Position numbers and translations under genes: made by a program. 8,653 bases of DNA, taken from assembly GCA_946631805.1 (NCBI GenBank), contig CAMPAJ010000058.1, positions 1 to 8,653 of the forward strand, given 5' to 3'. Below the pieces are notes generated by a model, which ran no database searches, was not told the DNA's origin, and was given only the letters and a program-made list of their open reading frames with translations. Shown piece by piece: positions 5,247-8,653 of this stretch; position 1 is the stretch's first letter; each line of letters opens with the position of its first letter. This DNA is from an uncultured Eggerthellaceae bacterium. GTDB taxonomy: Bacteria; Actinomycetota; Coriobacteriia; Coriobacteriales; Eggerthellaceae.

Positions 5247-7652
5247 CTACAGCATGCGCTCACCTGCCTGAGACGCTTCCAGCTCGTCAAGATAGGCCCT
5301 CTGATGCCTGATGACAAAGCTGTACACGATGTTGAAAACAACCATGATGAGTGCGGTTGCAACGCCAATCGCAACGCTCGCTTGCATCGAAAGGTCGACG
5401 AGCATCAAAAACGACCCCTGGGCGATAATCCCCACAAGCAACCCGCCCGTGCACACGGCGAAGAGTACAGCGCGGACGACGTTGAAGGGCTGAGACTGTC
5501 GAAATACCACATTCATGCAAATAGCGCACGAGGCAAGTACGCACATGGTCTGGAACTCCTCCTGTGTCGCACCCATCGACAGCCCGAGCACCACCGCGGC
5601 GATGATAGCTAAAACGACCGCCACTCCACCTGGTAACGACCTCATGACCACATTCAAGAGGAAACGCCCCCTGATGCGGTTGCTATTGGGTTCGAGCGCC
5701 AGCACAAACGAAGGCAGGCCGATGGTGAAGAAGCTCAGAACGGTAAGCTGGACTGGCGCAAACGGAAAATCGTACATGACAAGCGGCACAAACAGCACGG
5801 CCAAGACGATGGAGTACACGGTCTTCGTCAGGTACAGCACGGCAGAGCGCTGCAAATTGTTTATGGAGCGGCGCCCTTCGGCCACAACGTGAGGCAGGGC
5901 CGAAAAGTCGTTGTCGAGCAAGATAATCTGCGCGATGGAGCGCGTGGCATCCGAGCCCGATCCCATGGCTATCGAGCAATCCGAAGCATGCAGCGCCAAC
6001 ACGTCGTTTACACCGTCCCCCGTCATGGCTACGGTATGCCCCTGCTGCTGGAGCGTGTGCACGAGCTCGCGTTTCTGTTCGGGGCTCACGCGCCCGAACA
6101 CGCGGCATTCGCGCGCAGCGCGCTCGAACTCCTCCTTCGTGGAAACCGTGCTCATATCGATGCACCTATCGGCGCCGAACACACCCGCCGACCTAGCCAC
6201 CTTGCTTACAGTATGCACCGAATCCCCGCTGATAACGTTCACGCGCACGCCCTGGCTCTTGAAATATTCGAGCGTTGAACGGGCCGAGTCGCGCACGCAA
6301 TCCTTCACGAACACGAGACCCAGCGGGTGCACGTGGCCCACGATTGCGTCGCCCTCGTCAAAATCGTCAACGCGAGCAACCACGACGACGCGCCGCACGC
6401 CCGCAAGGCGCTCTATCATATCCCTCACTTCGTCAAAACGCTCATGGCCTTTTAACACGAATTCCGCTGCGCCAAGGGCATAGTTGCCAGCATCGCTGCC
6501 GTAACATACACCCGAATACTTGCGTTCAGACGAAAACGGAATAGCGCGCACGGCACCGCTCACCAATGGCGCCGCATCGTAAGGCTCCTCGACTTCGTCC
6601 ACGTACGCCCGTATGGCACGCGAAGTCTCGTTGCCCATATGCGCCTCAACCGCCATGAGTGCCTTGAGCGCATGCACCACTTCGTCGTACGTCGATCCAG
6701 CAAGCGGCACAACTTCATCGACGTCCATCTCGCCAGTCGTGATGGTCCCCGTCTTGTCCAAGCACACGACATCAACCCGCGCCAGCGTTTCGACGCAGTC
6801 AATCTGCTGCACGAGCACGCGGTGCTGAGAAAGCCTGAACACGCTGATAGCTAAAACGGCGCTCGTCAGAAGGATGAGCCCCTGCGGAATCATGCCGATG
6901 AGCGCAGCCGACGTGTGAAGAATCGCGGTCTCAGTCGTGCCCACCGGGCTGAATACCATCTCTTTCGCGAACAACAGGATGCCCAAGGGTACGAGGGCGA
7001 TGCTCACGTACTTGACGATGGCATCCAGGGATTCCATGATATCGCCGCTCACCTTTTTGTACACCTTGGCGCTGTTGTTGATGTGGTTTGCGTAATTATC
7101 GGCGCCAACGGCCACGACCTGGGCGTAACACGACCCTGCAACGATGAAGCTTCCCGAGAGCAGCTCATCGCCTACGCGCTTGGCAATGAGCTCCGCCTCA
7201 CCGGTCAGCAGGCTCTCGTTAGCCGAGCATGAGCCTTGCACGATGCGGCAGTCCGACGGCACCTGATCCCCGCGCCCTAAAACGATAACGTCATCGAGCA
7301 CAAGCTGATCGATGTGCATGTCGCTGCAACAGCCCGCCCTTACCACATGCGCGCGCGTCGACGTAATGACGCTCAGCTTGTCAATCATGGTCTTCGCACG
7401 AATCTGCTGGTAGATGCCAATGACCAAGTTGGCGACGACGATGGCCATGAACAGCAGGTTCTGATACGACCCCGTCCAGAACACCGCGAGCGCCAACAAC
7501 ACGTTCACCAAGTTGAACAGCGTGAACAGGTTCTCGCGGAAAATCTGCGGCACTGTGAGCGTCTTGACGTCGGCGTTGACGTTGACCCGCCCCGCTGCAA
7601 CGCGTTCGGCAACCTGTTCGTTGGTCAGGCCTGTCGGAATGCGCTCTTCCAC
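5247..7652 (-). CDS. CtpE-like cation-transporting P-type ATPase
   Basis: An 801-residue membrane pump that couples ATP hydrolysis to cation transport. Motifs in order: helices near 41-61 and 62-82; actuator TGEA (150-153); helices near 208-230 and 241-266 with IPQGL (255-259); CLDKTGT with phosphorylated D299; KGHE (401-404) in the nucleotide-binding region; SGD (475-477); GRVSPEQK (520-527); TGDGVND (544-550); and about six more helices between 604 and 779. Length, the GLTNEQVAERVAAG N-terminus and the KTVYS helix match the CtpE group, whose mycobacterial member has been reported as a Ca2+ transporter. No N-terminal metal-binding domain and no CPC or SPC in helix 4, so not a copper, zinc or cobalt P1B pump. 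The start is GTG, 3 bases after the fecE-like stop, with GAAGAGA upstream. The substrate is not proven; Ca2+, Mg2+ or Mn2+ are possible. Confidence 0.9.
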   Translation of the reverse strand: MEERIPTGLTNEQVAERVAAGRVNVNADVKTLTVPQIFRENLFTLFNLVNVLLALAVFWTGSYQNLLFMAIVVANLVIGIYQQIRAKTMIDKLSVITSTRAHVVRAGCCSDMHIDQLVLDDVIVLGRGDQVPSDCRIVQGSCSANESLLTGEAELIAKRVGDELLSGSFIVAGSCYAQVVAVGADNYANHINNSAKVYKKVSGDIMESLDAIVKYVSIALVPLGILLFAKEMVFSPVGTTETAILHTSAALIGMIPQGLILLTSAVLAISVFRLSQHRVLVQQIDCVETLARVDVVCLDKTGTITTGEMDVDEVVPLAGSTYDEVVHALKALMAVEAHMGNETSRAIRAYVDEVEEPYDAAPLVSGAVRAIPFSSERKYSGVCYGSDAGNYALGAAEFVLKGHERFDEVRDMIERLAGVRRVVVVARVDDFDEGDAIVGHVHPLGLVFVKDCVRDSARSTLEYFKSQGVRVNVISGDSVHTVSKVARSAGVFGADRCIDMSTVSTKEEFERAARECRVFGRVSPEQKRELVHTLQQQGHTVAMTGDGVNDVLALHASDCSIAMGSGSDATRSIAQIILLDNDFSALPHVVAEGRRSINNLQRSAVLYLTKTVYSIVLAVLFVPLVMYDFPFAPVQLTVLSFFTIGLPSFVLALEPNSNRIRGRFLLNVVMRSLPGGVAVVLAIIAAVVLGLSMGATQEEFQTMCVLASCAICMNVVFRQSQPFNVVRAVLFAVCTGGLLVGIIAQGSFLMLVDLSMQASVAIGVATALIMVVFNIVYSFVIRHQRAYLDELEASQAGERML

Positions 7653-7655
7653 CGT

Positions 7656-8438
7656 TTAGATCTCTTCGAGCTCGATGTTTCCGGTAATGGGATCAAACAC
7701 GCCCGGCTCCAGGTCATACAGCTCGTTAATGACGTCGGCCGTGAAAATCTGCTCGGGCGTACCTGCGGCGACGACGCAATCGCCCTTGATGCACATCACG
7801 TAGTCGCTGACCTTGCGCGCAAGCGGAAGTTCATGGAGCGACATGATGACGGCGACGTCGCGCGTGCGCACGAGACGGCGCAGCACGTTGAGCAGCTCGA
7901 TTTCGTAATGGATGTCCAAGTAGTTGGTGGGCTCGTCGAGCATGATGATGTGCGGCTCCTGGGCAATGGCGCGTGCGAGCATGATGCGCTGGCGCTGGCC
8001 GTCAGATATCTGCATGAAATCACGGTCGCGCAAGTCCCACACGTGCACCATATCCATGGCCTCGCGCACCTTGGCACGGTCCTCGTCCGTAAGAATGCCC
8101 AGACGGCCCGTGTAGGGATACCGGCCTGTTTCGACAATATCGGCGCAGGTCAACAACTCGGTGCGCATACGCTCCGTCAACATGACCGAAAGCTCGAGCG
8201 ACAGGTCATGTGCCGAAAGCTCTTGCACCGGGCGGCCCGAGATAAACACGGAGCCACCTAGCGAATCCAAATAGCCGACGATGCTCTTGAGGATCGTGGA
8301 CTTGCCGGCACCATTTGGCCCGATGAGCGTAAGGATTTCTCCCGCATGCAGCTGGATGTTGACGTCGCTGATAAGCGGCACGCCATCGTAGCCCACAATG
8401 AGGTTATTCGTCTCCAGGTAAATCGGCCGTCCCGTCAT
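7656..8438 (-). CDS. FecE-type ABC importer ATP-binding protein
   Basis: Cytoplasmic ATPase of a FecCDE/BtuCDF-type importer for iron-siderophore, haem or corrinoid; 260 residues. Walker A GPNGAGKST spans 40-48, the signature is ISDGQRQR at 144-151, Walker B IIMLDEP at 164-170, and the switch histidine is H202. The YPYTGRLGIL segment at 108-115 is typical of this importer branch. Oddities: the Q-loop glutamine is replaced within VMLTER (85-90), and the usual SGG of the signature is SDG. The start is the ATG at 8436-8438, with GGGAG five bases upstream and MTGRPIYLE aligning with the family N-terminus; an in-frame TTG at 8496-8498 would add 20 residues without a good ribosome site. It follows the permease fragment and is coupled to the P-type ATPase by a 3-base gap. 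With B12 genes downstream, corrinoid import is plausible but not shown. Confidence 0.9.
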   Translation of the reverse strand: MTGRPIYLETNNLIVGYDGVPLISDVNIQLHAGEILTLIGPNGAGKSTILKSIVGYLDSLGGSVFISGRPVQELSAHDLSLELSVMLTERMRTELLTCADIVETGRYPYTGRLGILTDEDRAKVREAMDMVHVWDLRDRDFMQISDGQRQRIMLARAIAQEPHIIMLDEPTNYLDIHYEIELLNVLRRLVRTRDVAVIMSLHELPLARKVSDYVMCIKGDCVVAAGTPEQIFTADVINELYDLEPGVFDPITGNIELEEI

Positions 8439-8562
8439 GGCCGCTCCCGTATTAGCAGTTTCGTAGCCTGTAGGTTTAACTTCGCCCACTGTGCACAATC
8501 CAATCCACTCAACGCCGCAACAATACCAACACTAATCGCTTTGGGGATTCGCCCCCGAACAT
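8439..8562 (-). other. Gap between importer permease and ATPase genes
   Basis: This 124-base spacer is unusually long for fecCD and fecE neighbours, which commonly overlap. It contains a short hairpin on the minus strand (GGGG, five bases, CCCC, at about 8543-8555) and the perfect 8-base palindrome TGTGCACA at 8490-8497. The in-frame TTG at 8496-8498 overlaps the palindrome. No promoter pair is convincing, and no small gene is supported. Confidence 0.35.
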
Positions 8563-8653
8563 TTACCGCTTTGCCTTCTCGCGTTTAAGCAGGATGCTAA
8601 TGACGATCGGCGCACCGAAAATAGCCGTCACGGCCGAAATCGAAACCTCGGTC
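8563..8653 (-). CDS. FecCD-family ABC importer permease, C-terminal 29 codons
   Basis: Only the end of the gene is in the window. Translated by hand, it reads through EVSISAVTAIFGAPIVISIL to KREKAKR and stops at TAA (8563-8565). The E(x)3-(x)AVTAIFGAP pattern followed by a last membrane helix and a basic tail is the standard end of FecCD/BtuC permeases, where the usual wording is EIPVGIVTALIGAPFF. It forms the channel for the ATPase encoded next, so the window begins inside an importer operon whose substrate-binding protein should lie to the right. Confidence 0.85.
   Translation of the reverse strand, partial: TEVSISAVTAIFGAPIVISILLKREKAKR

Noticed and set aside
7314..8261. A 315-codon plus-strand open frame
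   Set aside because: It runs antisense across the FecE-type ATPase and the start of the P-type ATPase. The His, Arg and Asp rich product looks like a shadow.

Overview
The window is a gene-dense stretch in which every recognised gene lies on the minus strand, so transcription runs from right to left. The coding sequence is moderately GC-rich by eye (not counted). Protein styles point to a Gram-positive actinobacterium, and an anaerobic gut-type coriobacterium (Eggerthellaceae-like) would fit well: an early-insertion (anaerobic-type) cobaltochelatase, a CtpE-type P-ATPase, a FecCDE importer and a surface protein with a single C-terminal membrane anchor. The taxonomic placement is an inference, not a sequence match.

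In transcription order the window holds: the last 29 codons of a FecCD-type importer permease (8563-8653); its FecE-type ATPase (7656-8438); a CtpE-like cation P-type ATPase (5247-7652) starting 3 bases after the ATPase stop; a 120-base AT-rich gap with a hairpin and an operator-like palindrome, the best candidate for a promoter in the window; cbiL/cobI, the C20-methyltransferase of corrin synthesis (4440-5126); a two-gene ABC-2 transporter (ATPase 3481-4323, permease 2710-3441); cbiK, the sirohydrochlorin cobaltochelatase (1910-2695); a secreted, membrane-anchored protein with two related NEAT-like beta domains (809-1894); and the start of a divergent glutamyl-tRNA reductase, hemA (1-780, running off the left edge).

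The theme is tetrapyrroles and metal. HemA commits glutamate to 5-aminolevulinate, CbiK inserts cobalt into sirohydrochlorin, and CbiL methylates the cobalt-containing ring at C20. FecCDE importers carry corrinoids, haem or ferric siderophores, and the surface protein could capture such a ligand outside the cell. The P-type ATPase moves a cation and the ABC-2 pair probably exports something. The last two have no textbook place in cobalamin synthesis and are, with the surface protein, the parts most worth study. Seven of the eight gene junctions leave between 3 and about 125 bases, and the five genes from the ABC ATPase to hemA are spaced 11-39 bases apart, so they are probably co-transcribed.

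No RNA gene, insertion sequence, CRISPR array or cobalamin riboswitch was recognised. Long plus-strand reading frames, including one over 488-1870, are antisense shadows of real genes.
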